Assembly: GCA_015680685.1 (NCBI GenBank)
Contig: MNCI01008086.1
Span: 714,133-756,429, forward strand
Direction: 5' to 3'
Length of the DNA stretch: 42,297 nt
Origin: Gnetum montanum
Taxonomy: Eukaryota > Streptophyta > Gnetopsida > Gnetales > Gnetaceae
Of this stretch, positions 30,943 through 41,146 are shown piece after piece; the stretch's first letter is position 1, and the number at the start of each line of letters is the position of its first letter. Below the pieces are notes generated by a model, which saw only the letters and a program-made list of their open reading frames with translations, made no database searches and was not told the DNA's origin. The position numbers and the translations under genes were made by a program.

Positions 30943-31296
30943 TAGAGAACCACCCCAAATGAGGTTGAGCATAGTTAACACCAAAAGCGATTAGAAAGTA
31001 CACAATGTACAACAAGCGCAGTGGATAGTGTAGTCACAATCTTGGGGATGTTTGGCTATGAAGATTGGTGTTCCATTGAGGTGTCTACCTCTACTGGATT
31101 AGCTGCTATGGTGTACCATTAGCTATGATGTCCTGGTGGGTTGCAACTTCATCAATATGTCTTTGCTTCTTTATCAAGCACTCTTTGGGTTTGCTTATGC
31201 CAAGAAAATATCCAATCTTGAAATTTGCCAATGCTTCAATTTTGCCAACGTAGATTTTTTTTTTTTTGCCAATCCTAAAAATGTTGAGGGTGGGGG

Positions 31297-31305
31297 TATT
31301 TATAG
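31297..31305 (-). promoter_or_regulatory. TATA box, minus strand
   Basis: The minus strand reads CTATAAATACCCCCACCC, an almost ideal plant TATA box. It lies about 750 bases before the primer-like site, consistent with an LTR promoter. Confidence 0.5.
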
Positions 31306-31699
31306 AGTTAGGTTTAGTGTGAAATGCAGGGTGACTACCATGTGGCAAAGGAGACAATTAGGACTATGTTGAGCATAATCACTATTCATGTGGTGTACTA
31401 CTAGTGTTGACGATGTTGTGCTTTACTGTGCTTTGCCAAATTCTACGAGACTATGAGACTATGACTATGTTGCCAACTACATGTGTGTGTGCTAAGAGGA
31501 CTACAAGGTGCCTGAAAAAAATGAAATTTTGGAGATTATGCTTTAGGACTACACTCTCCACTATCTTGCATGGGATAGAGTGTAGTTACAATTTTGGGGA
31601 TAAAAGGAGATAAAAGAAGATAAAAGGAGACACATTTTGCTAACTATGATTACCAAAGATGAGTAGGATCTGATCTGAGTGGTGTTGCCATGTTGTGTA

Positions 31700-32200
31700 G
31701 GCCACTAGAGGGCATTCTAGCTTACTATGCTTGACTACACTCTAGATTTGGGAAGAGCATAGTCCTACACTTAGAGAAAATTTTGTAGGAAAAGTTGCTA
31801 TATGCTTACTATGCTCTCCACTGGAAGCTGACTACACTCCTGACTAGGGATGAAAGTAGTCCCAACACTTATCAAAACTTGTAGAAACTAGCTTCTAGTT
31901 GACTATTCTTGACTATGCTTTGGGCTAGGATCGAGCATAGTCTCAACATTTACAAAAATCTTCAAAAACTAGGCCTTCATGCTGACTACACTCTCCATGA
32001 GAGGCTAACTATGCTCTAGGGTAGTGGAGAACGTAGTTCCAATGCTTAGAAAAATTTGTAGCTTTTGGCTTTACAATGACACTTAGAAAAAATTGCAAAA
32101 CTAGCCTTTGTGCTAACTATGCCCTCTACTAGAGGCTAATTACACTCTCAACTAGGATCAAGCATAGTATCAACACTTAGCCATATTTGTAGTTTAGATG
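31700..32200. repeat. Imperfect ~90-115 bp tandem repeats with GACTATGCTC motif
   Basis: About five units share TGACTATGCTCTCC on the plus strand, its reverse complement GAGCATAGTC, and a spacer like CAACACTTAGAAAAATTTGT. Each unit thus contains the motif in both orientations. Related units recur at 30.2-30.4 kb and 36.8-38.05 kb. Confidence 0.7.
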
Positions 32201-33137
32201 CTATAGTCCAAATTTGGTAGTGTTTCATTGGCCCTTCCTTGTTGATGTTTGGAGGAGTGGTCCAAGAGACATTGACAATGAATAGTAAAACACCACAGCA
32301 AGCTTGGCACCAACATTTCTATTTAGTGCAAGATGGATGTCACTGCACCGTGCTCAAGAGTGTTTTGGATAGTAGTATGCTATATGGTAGGTGGAAAGTG
32401 AAAGAAGGTGTAGGTGATGTGCTGTAGATAAAAAGGGGAAGGTAGGGTGCAAATGGGAATATTGTAACACAAGGACCCCATAGCTAATGGTGACCATGGC
32501 ACTAGAGTGGCTTGCCCTTGAAAATGTTGACCTCTCATTAGGGTGCTTGTGAGAGAGTCAGTGTAGATTTAGGGCTAGACCAGTTGCAAAATTGCAATGT
32601 TTCTGGATTACTTAGGGATGTGCTCCATCCCTTTTTCTTTTTTTTTCTTTATTTTTTCTTGCATATTACTAGATGGAATTTGCTTCACCATTGATGAAAT
32701 GACATGATGTTTATACGAGAGGTGTTTCCTCCTTAGGATGGCTCATGTTACATCTTCCTAGGCTTTGATTGACCAACAGAGGCTTTCCATGGGATGAGTT
32801 ATGTTACATCCAACTTTAGAAGCTTGGTGTTTTATGAGACATGCATAGAGGGTTTTGTGTAGTCACAACACATGAGCATCCAAGAGGATTTGTAATCTTG
32901 GCTAGGCAAGAAATTAAAGGGTATTGGAATGCAAGAGTGGATGTGGGTAGGCTATAATAGGATAGGGAAACTTAGCTAGTACAAGCATGCACATTGGAGT
33001 GATGTGGTGACTTGCTGCTGCAATGAGATGCACCTTTGCACAATGACCTGGGGCTTCATCCTACAAACACAACTCAGAGAAGACAAGAAAACTACACAAG
33101 AAAAAAGAAATGTTAAAAAAAATTACAGGGGGCTAAG

Positions 33138-33430
33138 ATGCTACAAGTGCCCCAAAGGCTATGCCCATTGCAAATGCTCACAAAGCTAGTAAAATTGTGG
33201 GGGAGAGAAAATGTTGCAAGTGCTCTAAAGGCTATGCCCATTGCAGGTGCTCATAAAGCCAATAAAATTGTGAGGGGTGAAGATGCTACAAGTGCTCCTC
33301 CAAAGGCTACACTCTTTACAGGTGCTCATAAAGCTAGTAAGATTGTGGGGGGTAAAGATATTGCAAGTGCTCCAAATTCTACACTCATTACAAGTGCTCC
33401 AAATTCTACACTCATTGCAAATGCTCCATT
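33138..33430 (+). repeat. 72-75 bp tandem repeat, three and a half units
   Basis: Units share CAAGTGCTCCAAAGGCTA, CCCATTGCA and TGCTCATAAAGC followed by AAAATTGTGGGGG. A short unit pair (CTCCAAATTCTACACTCATT) ends the array. In one plus frame the first two units read YKCPKGYAHCKC and CKCSKGYAHCRC, knuckle-like, but stops separate them. Confidence 0.85.
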
Positions 33431-33552
33431 CTAGGACTACAAATGCTTGCTTGTATGGTGTAGGAAGGGGGCAAGGGTGGTGCTCACTTACTTGTAGATG
33501 GAAGGAATCATTAATGGTTGACCGTGAACATAGTTTAAGCTCTTGGTAGACC

Positions 33553-33868
33553 ATGGCTTTACTAGTTTAAGGTCCTAGTAGATTGTGAACCCAGTTTAAG
33601 GTCCTAGCAGACCATGCTATGCTAGTTTATAATCCTAGCAAACTATTGTATGCTAGTTTAATGTCATAATGAATGAGCAGTACTAGCTTAACATCGTAGA
33701 AAATGTGTTATGCTAGTTTAGCATCATAGTAGACAAACGCTTTTCTAGTTTAACATCATAGAAGATGAATGCCATGCTAGTTTAATGTCATAGTGAATGA
33801 ATGCTATGCTAGTTTAACATCATAGCAAACAGATGCTTTGCCAATTTAGCATCATAGTGAATGAATGC
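33553..33868 (+). repeat. 31-32 bp tandem repeat, about ten units
   Basis: Units follow the pattern CTAGTTTAACATCATAG followed by a variable AT-rich tail ending in ATGCTATG. It lies directly after the integrase end (minus sense), inside the presumed LTR. Confidence 0.85.
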
Positions 33869-33929
33869 TTACCTTTCTTGATTGATATGCGATGTTGCAT
33901 GTTAGATGTAATATGGCTTTAGGTACAAA

Positions 33930-34960
33930 TGGTTCATATAATTGGCAAACTTGTTCCAATCTTGATCAGCAAGCCTAAATGATCCATTGTTATAGGCCTT
34001 AGTGACCAAGAAAGGTCATTCCTAGTTAGTTGAGACTTTATCCATGGGTTCATGAATGACCTTGAGGACTAGGTCTCCTTTCTTGATTGAGTGTTGATGT
34101 TGGCTGTGATGGTGCTTTTGCTATTGCTTTTCTTGGTACCATTTAATGTGATCAAGTGTGTACATGTGCTCCTCCTCTATTAAGTTGAGATATATGATTC
34201 TCAACTCATTATTTGACTTTCATTAATGAAGTCCAAGAGGATTACCTAAAGCAATGAAACCTGCAATTCAAGTGGAAATATTGCTTCAGACTCATAAATG
34301 AAGCTATAAGGTGTCATACATATTTTTGTTTGATGTAGTGTGTAGTAGGCCCAAAGTGCGTAGACTAGTTGTTCATGCCATTGTCATTTGTTGTTGCTTA
34401 GCATTTTCTTCAAAAGGTTGAAAATGACTTTGTTAGTGGCCTTTGCTTGCCCATTTTCCTAAGGGTAGTATGGTAATGAGAAGGAATGTTTGATGCCAAA
34501 GCACTCACAAAAGGCTTTAGTTTCAGCACTACTAAACTACAACTCATTATCCATTACGATGGCCATGGGTAACCGGAAACAGGTCACTATGTTATCTAAC
34601 ATGAATTTGCAAACCTACTGCAATGTCATCTTTTTAAGGGGAATAACATTAACCCATTTGGTGAAATACTCAATTGTAGTTATTATTAAGCTATGCCCTA
34701 TGGAGGACTTAGGCGTTATGGGTCTAATGATGTCCAAGCCCCAATGTTGGAACAGCCACATGATTTGCATTGTATGCAATTTAGTTGATGGCATGTGCAT
34801 TAAGTTACCATGTTGTTGAAAAATATCACATGTTTTGACCTTTGAGACATAATCGCTCTCCATGTAAGGCCAATAATAGCCTAATCATCTGATTTTATTA
34901 CCATTTCCCTAGGTGATATGTGACCTCCACATAGTCTCTCGTGGACTTGCTCAACAATCA
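33930..34960 (-). pseudogene. Ty3/gypsy integrase
   Basis: The minus frame shows CDIFQQHG (end of the HHCC zinc domain), WGLDIIRPITPKSS with the first catalytic Asp, IEYFTKWVNVIPLK, VMDNEL-stop-FSS (second Asp), FGIKHSFSLPYYP-stop-ENGQAKATN and a C-terminal GDLVLKVIHEP...FRLADQD...HLYLKPYY. In ENGQAKATN the family's catalytic Glu is Lys. Near the C-terminus an N-TAG-E stands where NWEGPF-like proteins have Trp (34022-34024). The order and C-terminal block match plant gypsy integrases without a chromodomain. It would insert cDNA; here it is inactive. Confidence 0.88.
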
Positions 34961-35388
34961 CTTATGCTTCACTATTGCTTACATAGGTTAGTAGTATGCC
35001 ATTGTAGGATCTACAACATAATGTGTTATCACCTACAATGATGTACTGCTACGAACAGTTACATACTACATCTTTTTTAGTAGTCAAATGTTACAAAGGC
35101 TCACCCTGTAGAAGGCACCCCTTGATGTTGTCATATGACTCTCCTACATGGGTTGTGGTTACTGTGGCTATGAATGTAATGTTGGTAGATGTAAAAAGGT
35201 TTATCTTCTTAAGGAGGATGAATTGTAGGCAATTGTGCTAGCTCTTGCTTAATTTTGTCAAATGCTTGTTGGCATTGAGCTATCCACTAGAAGTGGACTC
35301 CTTTCTTTAGCAAATGTTGCATTAGTTGTAACTTATTGATTAAGTAGGCAATAAACCTGTGTATGAATTTTAGTCTACCTTGCAACCC
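34961..35388 (-). pseudogene. Gypsy RT connection and start of RNase H
   Basis: Downstream of the RT, the minus strand reads LQGR LKFIHRFIAYLI, then HLLKKGVHF-stop-WIAQCQQAFDKIKQELA. These match the QGxLxxLxRFI and FxWxxxCxxAFxxLK blocks that join RT to RNase H in plant gypsy elements. The stop before WIAQC is a TAG. The RNase H catalytic residues could not be followed because stops become frequent toward 35000. Confidence 0.7.
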
Positions 35389-36030
35389 TCATAGCTCCTT
35401 AAGATTTGCCAATGGTACTAAATTGGTTATGGCCTTAACCTTGTTAGGGTCTATGCATATACCTACTTTAGATACTACAAAACTAAGCATCCAGCCCATT
35501 ATAATATCAAAAACATACTTCTTGGGGTTTAGCTTAAGCTTGTGTCTCAGGCAACATTTAAGCATTAAGTCTAGATCATTTGTGTGGTCATGGGCCACTC
35601 TAGACTTAACTAAAATGTCATTGATGTAGCCATTGAGAAAACTTAGCATGAAAGCGCTAAAAATATATGTAATCATGTGTTGATATGTTGCCCCTACATT
35701 CCTTAGTTCAAACATTATCATGGTATAGCAAAATGTACCCTAGGGTGTCATGAAGGTTGTGTTGAGTTAGTGCTCAAGTTTGATCCTAATCTAATTATAG
35801 CCTAAGAACCCATCCATGAAGGACAACAAGGTGTTTCTAGCTATGGTATCGATCAACTAATCAATATTGGGCAACAAGAAGTCATCTTTGATGGTTTCCT
35901 TGTTTAACTCCTGAAAGTCTATGCAAATTCATATACTTTCATTTTTCGTAGGCACAACTATGATGTTGGAGATCCAATCTTCATAATTAATAGCCCAGTT
36001 GAAACTAGCTTTATAAATCTTGGTGATCTC
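35389..36030 (-). pseudogene. Ty3/gypsy reverse transcriptase
   Basis: The minus strand reads WISNIIVVPTKNESI, ICIDFQELNKETIKDDFLLP, SFMDGFLGYN (box with catalytic Asp intact), MTP-stop-GTFCY, ELRNVGATYQHMIT and LNGYINDILVKS, where the family has YVDD: the first Asp of the pair is Asn. NPKKYVFD follows. Stops: TGA where family members have Arg (after NESI), TAG at Gln positions after PNID and GYN, and TAG at the invariant Trp of TPWGTF (35740-35742). It copies RNA to DNA. No frameshift is evident within the core, only substitutions. Confidence 0.92.
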
Positions 36031-36420
36031 ATCATGAACTACTAACACCACCTCAAGTCTAACCTTATTCTCTTTTTGCTTAAATGGTTTAATGAAGGAT
36101 CAAGGATGATATTGTGTTGGACTAGCCAAGGATCTAGGCCTAGTATGTCTTCATATGATCATGCAATGGCTTTGACGTTATCATTGAGCACTCTAGCGAT
36201 GTCTTGGGCATGTTGGAGCTCTACCAAGGAACTTAGCTTTAGTGTTCTTGCCTCATCATTATGTGCTATCACAAGGATCTCAATAAGGGGATTCTCTATG
36301 ATGTTCCCTGCCTCTAGGTTGAGAGCCTTAACTAGATGGTCGAGCCAATCTAGTGGCACTTCTACAAAGGCTATGTATTTGGTGTAGGTTGTAGGCTCAA
36401 TGTTAATACATTGAGGGTCA
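36031..36420 (-). pseudogene. Gypsy Pol segment between protease and RT
   Basis: The minus strand contains NDNVKAIA, TGA, SYEDILGLDPWLVQHNIILD and KPFKQKENKVRLEV, the conserved entry to plant gypsy RT (DVFAWSYEDMPGLDP...H...L...KPxxQK). The TGA stands at the usual Trp. The frame 36159-36359 to its right is open and acidic. The protease itself is not found beyond 36420, where repeats begin. Confidence 0.8.
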
Positions 36421-36639
36421 ATGCATCACTTAATGTCTCCTTTAGGCCCCATGAGGACCAGAGGTAAGAGGAGATGCTCGAGCATATTCATGTCATGTCC
36501 CTACAAAATCAACCAAGAAAACATCAAGCAACACCTATTTCACAAAGTCAATGTGCACAAATGGAAAAAACAATGTAGTGAACTTTGTCTAAGTATGCAT
36601 GTAAGTTATTATGGGAGGTAAGCATGTTTGTGCCAATTT

Positions 36640-38060
36640 TAGGCCTTGACAGGCCGTATGCGTCCTAGTTTTAGATCCTAGCAGATCGTAGATGTGTTAA
36701 ACATGCTATTCTAAGGAGGGTTGGTCATGCTTGGGGAAGTGAAATTAAGTTGCACATTTATAAGGCAACAAAAAATCATGATTCCAGGCTAAGTATTGGT
36801 GACTACACCCTCACCTGACTATGCTCTCATCCAACTATGCTCTCCATTGGACCTTTAGTGTGGAGCATAGTCCTAGGTTTGTGGATCATTAAATGATCCT
36901 AGAAAGGTATATAGATGCATTTTCTTGCTTTCAAATGTGACATCTAGAGCGTAGCCTTCCCATTGCTATTGCGCTACTACCAATGGAGAGCATAGTTGGG
37001 GAGAATGACGCACCAAAGTGGATGCCTACACCCAAGATTGGTGAACATCACTAAGGGGGAGAGAGCATTGGGCCACCTATAACAAGCTCATGTGAAGGAG
37101 ACTAGGTCATTAGCGTCAGTCAAGTACATCAACTACATTGTCCCCTCTTTTTTCCCATTTTTGTTTTCTTTACTTCTATTATCCTTGGTAAGGGTTTGGG
37201 AGCGTAGTCTCTTGTGCAACCTACCATGGCATCTTGCCATGGTGGTGGCCACAACTATCACACACTATTTCTGTGTAGTGCGACAATAGGGAGGGTGTGA
37301 TTGTGAGGAGGGTTTGGTCTATTTTTTGCTGCATATGGGAGGAGATTTTTGTAGTGTGTCAAATTTTTTTAAGCCATGGGGTTTTGGTGTGCATGGGGCA
37401 TTTTTTTATGGGGAAGCCATGGATTTTGGGAGTTGATGGGTTTAGGGCCTTGTAGTGGCCCTGTAGTGTGGCCATGATGGTTGTCATTGCACCTTGCAAC
37501 ATAGCCGTGGGGAGCTGCAGCCACCATTGCGTGCTACAACATGGCTATCAAAGCCAGAACCGTGATTGACACAAGAGCTTGTTTGGAGTGGGCAAGTAGC
37601 AATGAAGAGAGAGAAAGAGCAATGCTTAACAAGTAGGATAGGAGTGTGGACGCAGTAGCATGGTGGTACAATATGCATGGAGACTACACTCTCCACTATC
37701 ATAGCCAAAACTATGCTACCCACATCTTGGAAGGGTTATTGCCACCAAAGTATTTGTCAAAATGTTTGCTTCGCTAAGTGTTTATTAAAATGTATCTACA
37801 AAAATGTGCATTTTTACTTTGAGACTATGCTCTCCACGTTTTAGAGTGTACTTGGGGTGATCCCAACGTTAGAAAAATTTTGCCTTTTTTTTTGAACTAT
37901 GCTCTCTATAGAGGTAGCCTAAAGTTAGAAAAATTTTGTAGTTTTTTGGACTACACTCTCAACGAAGGCAATCTGGAGTCAGAAAAATTTTGCAAAAATT
38001 TTATGTTAACTATGCTTGATGCTAAACCTGAAAAATGTAGCACTATGCCTGTGAAATTGT
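36640..38060. repeat. Second block of GACTATGCTC-type repeats
   Basis: It contains CCTAGCAGATCGTAG (36670), close to the 33.55 kb repeats, then CAACTATGCTCTCCATTGG and GGAGCATAGTCCTAGG near 36.83 kb. At 37.68-38.05 kb units such as GACTATGCTCTCCACG and TTAGAAAAATTTTGTAG recur. These resemble the 31.7-32.2 kb array. It is likely LTR or leader sequence of the same gypsy family. Between the repeats no coding sequence is seen. Confidence 0.5.
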
Positions 38061-38798
38061 GTTGTACCCTAGTGAGTACTAGGTGCATCAAATGAATTCG
38101 TTGATGTCCTATACCTACAGGGCCCCAAAGTGCATTTCCAAGATTAGGATTTTTTTTCTTTGTTAGTCCATGTTACATCATGCTAATTTTACTAACTTAT
38201 CTTAATAATATAATGCCAAAATTTACAACTATGTATGTATACTAATGTTTTGCTTATTACTTGGAGGTTGTAGGGTGCTACTGAAGCCTATTATGATTGT
38301 AGTTGAGCTCGTGAGCATCTTATGCTACATGAGTGAACCTATTCCCAACACACCTACACCAAATATGTAGGTAGGCCATCAAGCAATGTGGTTTTGGATA
38401 AGGGCTCATGAGTTCATGTAATTCTACTATAACAGTTTAGTGTGATCATGTGATCACACTTGATAGTGGAGGTTGCAAGTGATATCACTTGAGACATTGT
38501 TGCTTAGAGCTAACTAGGGCATCTTGAAATTCATCATAGATGAGCCCACTATTAGTGTTAATGAGATAGGTGGTTTGGGCAAAGGTCCTAAGAGTGCCCA
38601 ATAGCTATCTAGGATATGGTGCATGATGGGCTTTTCTTGTTACAACAAGAGCAATACCCTTTTTATCGCATTGCGGGTGCATACCCTTTTTCAAAACCCA
38701 CCTAGAACTATCTACTATGTTGGAGGATAAGTGCTTTCATGGTTCTCACAATGTTTTTTTTTCTTTGCTACTAGCTCATGTTAATTTGCTAACAGCTC
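38061..38798. other. Stretch with nothing recognisable
   Basis: Neither repeats nor frames of note. The short ACCCTTTT phrases near 38650-38690 do not form an array. Confidence 0.4.
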
Positions 38799-39880
38799 AT
38801 GATTAACACTAGGTTTGGGGTTGATGAGGAGGGCTTGCATGATGAGGTGAACACTCTAGCCTTGACCTGCACTACCTTGGAGATGTTCTCATCTAGCACA
38901 AATGTTTGGGTAGCTATGATTAAGTATGTGGGGCTTGATTTGGAGCTTACCCTACCCAATACCTGAAGGTGTATGAGTGATGTAGGACCCATAATTGGTT
39001 GTATGAGGAGTGGACTACTAGTGAGATTAACACTGAGGAGGTGCTTGTAGCACCACCCTCATCTCACACCCTATTTGTACCACATACGTATCTATTTTTT
39101 GGCTCATGTGGTTGTTCATGTATGCCTTTTAGTTTGCCTCATTTGCATGATGCTAATGTTGACATCGATTTGCCTTTGTTATGGTGGTAGTTACCTCAAC
39201 CAAGGTGACAGTGATCACCACAAGCTGCATAGAGGCCACCCTTAATATGAATTATGGTGATGTGAAGGGTGTGCAACATTAGCTATTCCATAAAGCATCA
39301 AATGCACTAATGGATTAACTCATATGTGCTAGGTTGATGGACCTATTTTTGGCCCTTAGCCCAAGTATCCCAATGCCTAAAATGGTTACCATAATCAACT
39401 ACTTTAGCAACAATGTTATGTAATTTGTCACCTAGGTGATAGCATGAAGATAATGATGGACCTCAATGAGGCCTTCTTTGCCAACCTCTTTAGCATCCCT
39501 ACTGATGGCCCAATGATTGTCAATAAGACTACCAGAAAGGTGGACCATAGAGAAAAGATTGAGGACTAGTTGGGGGCCATTCAATCTCACAAAGGCATAC
39601 CAATTAAAGATGTGCTAATGCCTAAGGTGCAAGACCTCTACCCTCTATTTCACACTTGTGCCTTTCCAAAGTTGCTCTCTCAAGGCAAGATCCTTAGGGT
39701 GGAATAGGCACAAGTGATGAAGGAGGTGTTGTTGGAGGGTATGAGGTTCAACTAGGCCATGTATATAGCCACCAACTTGCATGCAGAGATCTTTCGGATA
39801 CCGTTCAACCTCTAAGCAAGGTCTCACATCCACTTCGTGTTCTTCATAGGATACCTATGAAGGTTCATGGAGCTCTTGGT
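38799..39880 (+). pseudogene. Unrecognised plus-strand coding remnant
   Basis: A first frame (38799-38966, 55 codons) starts MINTRFGVDEEGLHDEVNTL and ends at a TGA. A shifted frame reads LYEEWTTSEINTEEVLVAPP (to 39190). From about 39190 a third stretch runs to 39880 in one frame: TSCIEATLNMNYGDVKGVQH, LSPSIPMPKMVTIINYF, DLNEAFFANLFSIPTDGP, KGIPIKDVLMPKVQDLYPLF and AMYIATNLHAEIF. Its stops are five TAG, two TAA and one TGA, mostly where CAG, CAA or CGA would fit. The length of conserved coding character suggests a real former gene. It could be a gag-like or plant-transposon protein; I cannot name a family. It is opposite in strand to the gypsy pieces nearby. Confidence 0.45.
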
Positions 39881-41060
39881 TGTATGAGATGATGGGCAAT
39901 GGATGGTGTAGGATCATGAGTAGCTATCCAAGCCATGAATTAGGCACAGGTTCTTAAATACACATGCGTAGGATCCCTTAGAAGGGATCAATGAGTCATT
40001 ATCAATAATGACCAAGGGTCTCATAGGGTAGTCATGTTACTCATGTGGTTGTGCAAGTGAGGGTACTCTAATTGGCACCGGGGACATAAGTAAGGTGGAT
40101 CACTATATAGCTGATGAGTGGCGAGGTACCCCTACACTCAACCATATGAATACAAGCGTGCACGCACGATCCGGTCAAACTCTGCAGACTAAATGCCTTA
40201 ACACCACAAGAAACACTTGGGGTTAATCGTTCGTTGTCTTCCCAGGCTTGCTTGTAAGTGTCACGGTGTATGGTTAAGCAAGTCTAAGGTATGTGATTTC
40301 TTTTGGTATTTTCAAGTTTATCTTCTAAGCTATGAGAGGAAAGGGTTGAGAAACTAAGCTAACTCTAACTAATGTCTTAAGTCTAAATTAACTAGCGTCA
40401 GCATCCGTTCCCACTTACCGGACACACCCTGAACTATGCAACTGTGGCTTACCAAACGCTAATCGTTACTGGGATCACCACACGTAATGCAAGTGCTCGA
40501 AGTGGTCATATTGAGGCACCTATTTAGCTTAAGTCTGATAAGCAGCCGATTCCTTAGCTAGCCGTACACACCCGTGGGTGCTCGTAACTAAGTCGTACTT
40601 ATCACACGATCTAGCCTAGCAATGAGCAGCCGATTCCTCAACTAGCCGTACACATTAGACCCGGGAGTTACCAAGCGCAGAATCCTGGAATACGCTACTG
40701 GGTTACCAAGCAGCCAATGCTCGTAATTGAGTCGTACTCATGCATTGCGTCAAGCAGCCGATTCCTTGACTAGCCGTACACGTCCGTAGACGCTCGTAAT
40801 CAAGTCGTACTTGAACGCACTAGGAAAGCAGTAAATGAAAGCAATAAATGAAACCACGTGCTGCAAGGTTTATCCAATCAAGTTCGTCTTTATTGCCGTA
40901 CACAACTTGGGTTCAGGTTACAAGCTGCTCGAATAAAGAGCCGTTCACTCTAGGACTCCTACTGCGGGCACATGGGGAAAAATTCTAACTCTGGAGTGAT
41001 CAATCTGCCAGAGCTTCGCTACACTAGCCAGGATTGGGAAATGAAGGGAGTGCCGCCTCT

Positions 41061-41069
41061 TATTTATAG
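41061..41069 (-). promoter_or_regulatory. TATA box in family 1 LTR copy 3
   Basis: The minus strand reads CTATAAATAAGAGGCGGC. The palindrome at 41084-41109 is about 15 bases upstream, so U3 is on the right and R-U5 on the left. Confidence 0.6.
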
Positions 41070-41083
41070 ATATGGCAGTAGGA

Positions 41084-41109
41084 CGCGATATCGCATACGC
41101 GATATCGCG
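41084..41109. promoter_or_regulatory. U3 palindrome in family 1 LTR copy 3
   Basis: CGCGATATCGC and GCGATATCGCG separated by ATAC. It is nearly perfect and equivalent to 21094-21117 in copy 2. Confidence 0.6.
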
Positions 41110-41134
41110 GCCCAGTGCAAGTCGCGTCTCATCA

Positions 41135-41146
41135 TACCCCCATGAC
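41135..41146 (-). promoter_or_regulatory. Polypurine tract of the family 1 element
   Basis: The minus strand reads GTCATGGGGGTA directly before the LTR start TGATGAGACG. A near copy, AGTCATGGGGGTAC, occurs at 41724-41737, outside any LTR. Confidence 0.6.

Larger units (their letters stand above)
30550..33880 (-). mobile_element. Long LTR-like tract between gypsy integrase and gag
   Basis: It is bounded on the right by the end of integrase coding (about 33930) and on the left by a primer-like site. It contains a good minus-strand TATA box (31297-31305), a microsatellite and three tandem-repeat blocks, and no coding frame. This is where an LTR should be if the pol at 33.9-36.4 kb and the gag at 28.3-29.3 kb belong to tandem copies of one family. 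I could not fix LTR ends or find a second copy with confidence. Confidence 0.4.
40112..41134 (-). mobile_element. Family 1 LTR, copy 3 (3' LTR, 1023 bp)
   Basis: Starts TGATGAG and ends CTCATCA. On its right the minus strand reads GTCATGGGGGTA, a polypurine tract, so this is the 3' LTR of a minus-strand element extending right. The left flank is ATAGC. It is longer than copy 1 (792 bp), in part because a module containing GCAGCCGATTCCT and TAGCCGTACAC occurs three times (about 40542, 40626 and 40754), against one in copies 1 and 2. It is well preserved, with many CpG sites. Confidence 0.88.

Noticed and set aside
33138-33868. Possible CRISPR array
   Set aside because: The units repeat without unique spacers, sit in LTR-like plant DNA, and have no cas genes nearby.
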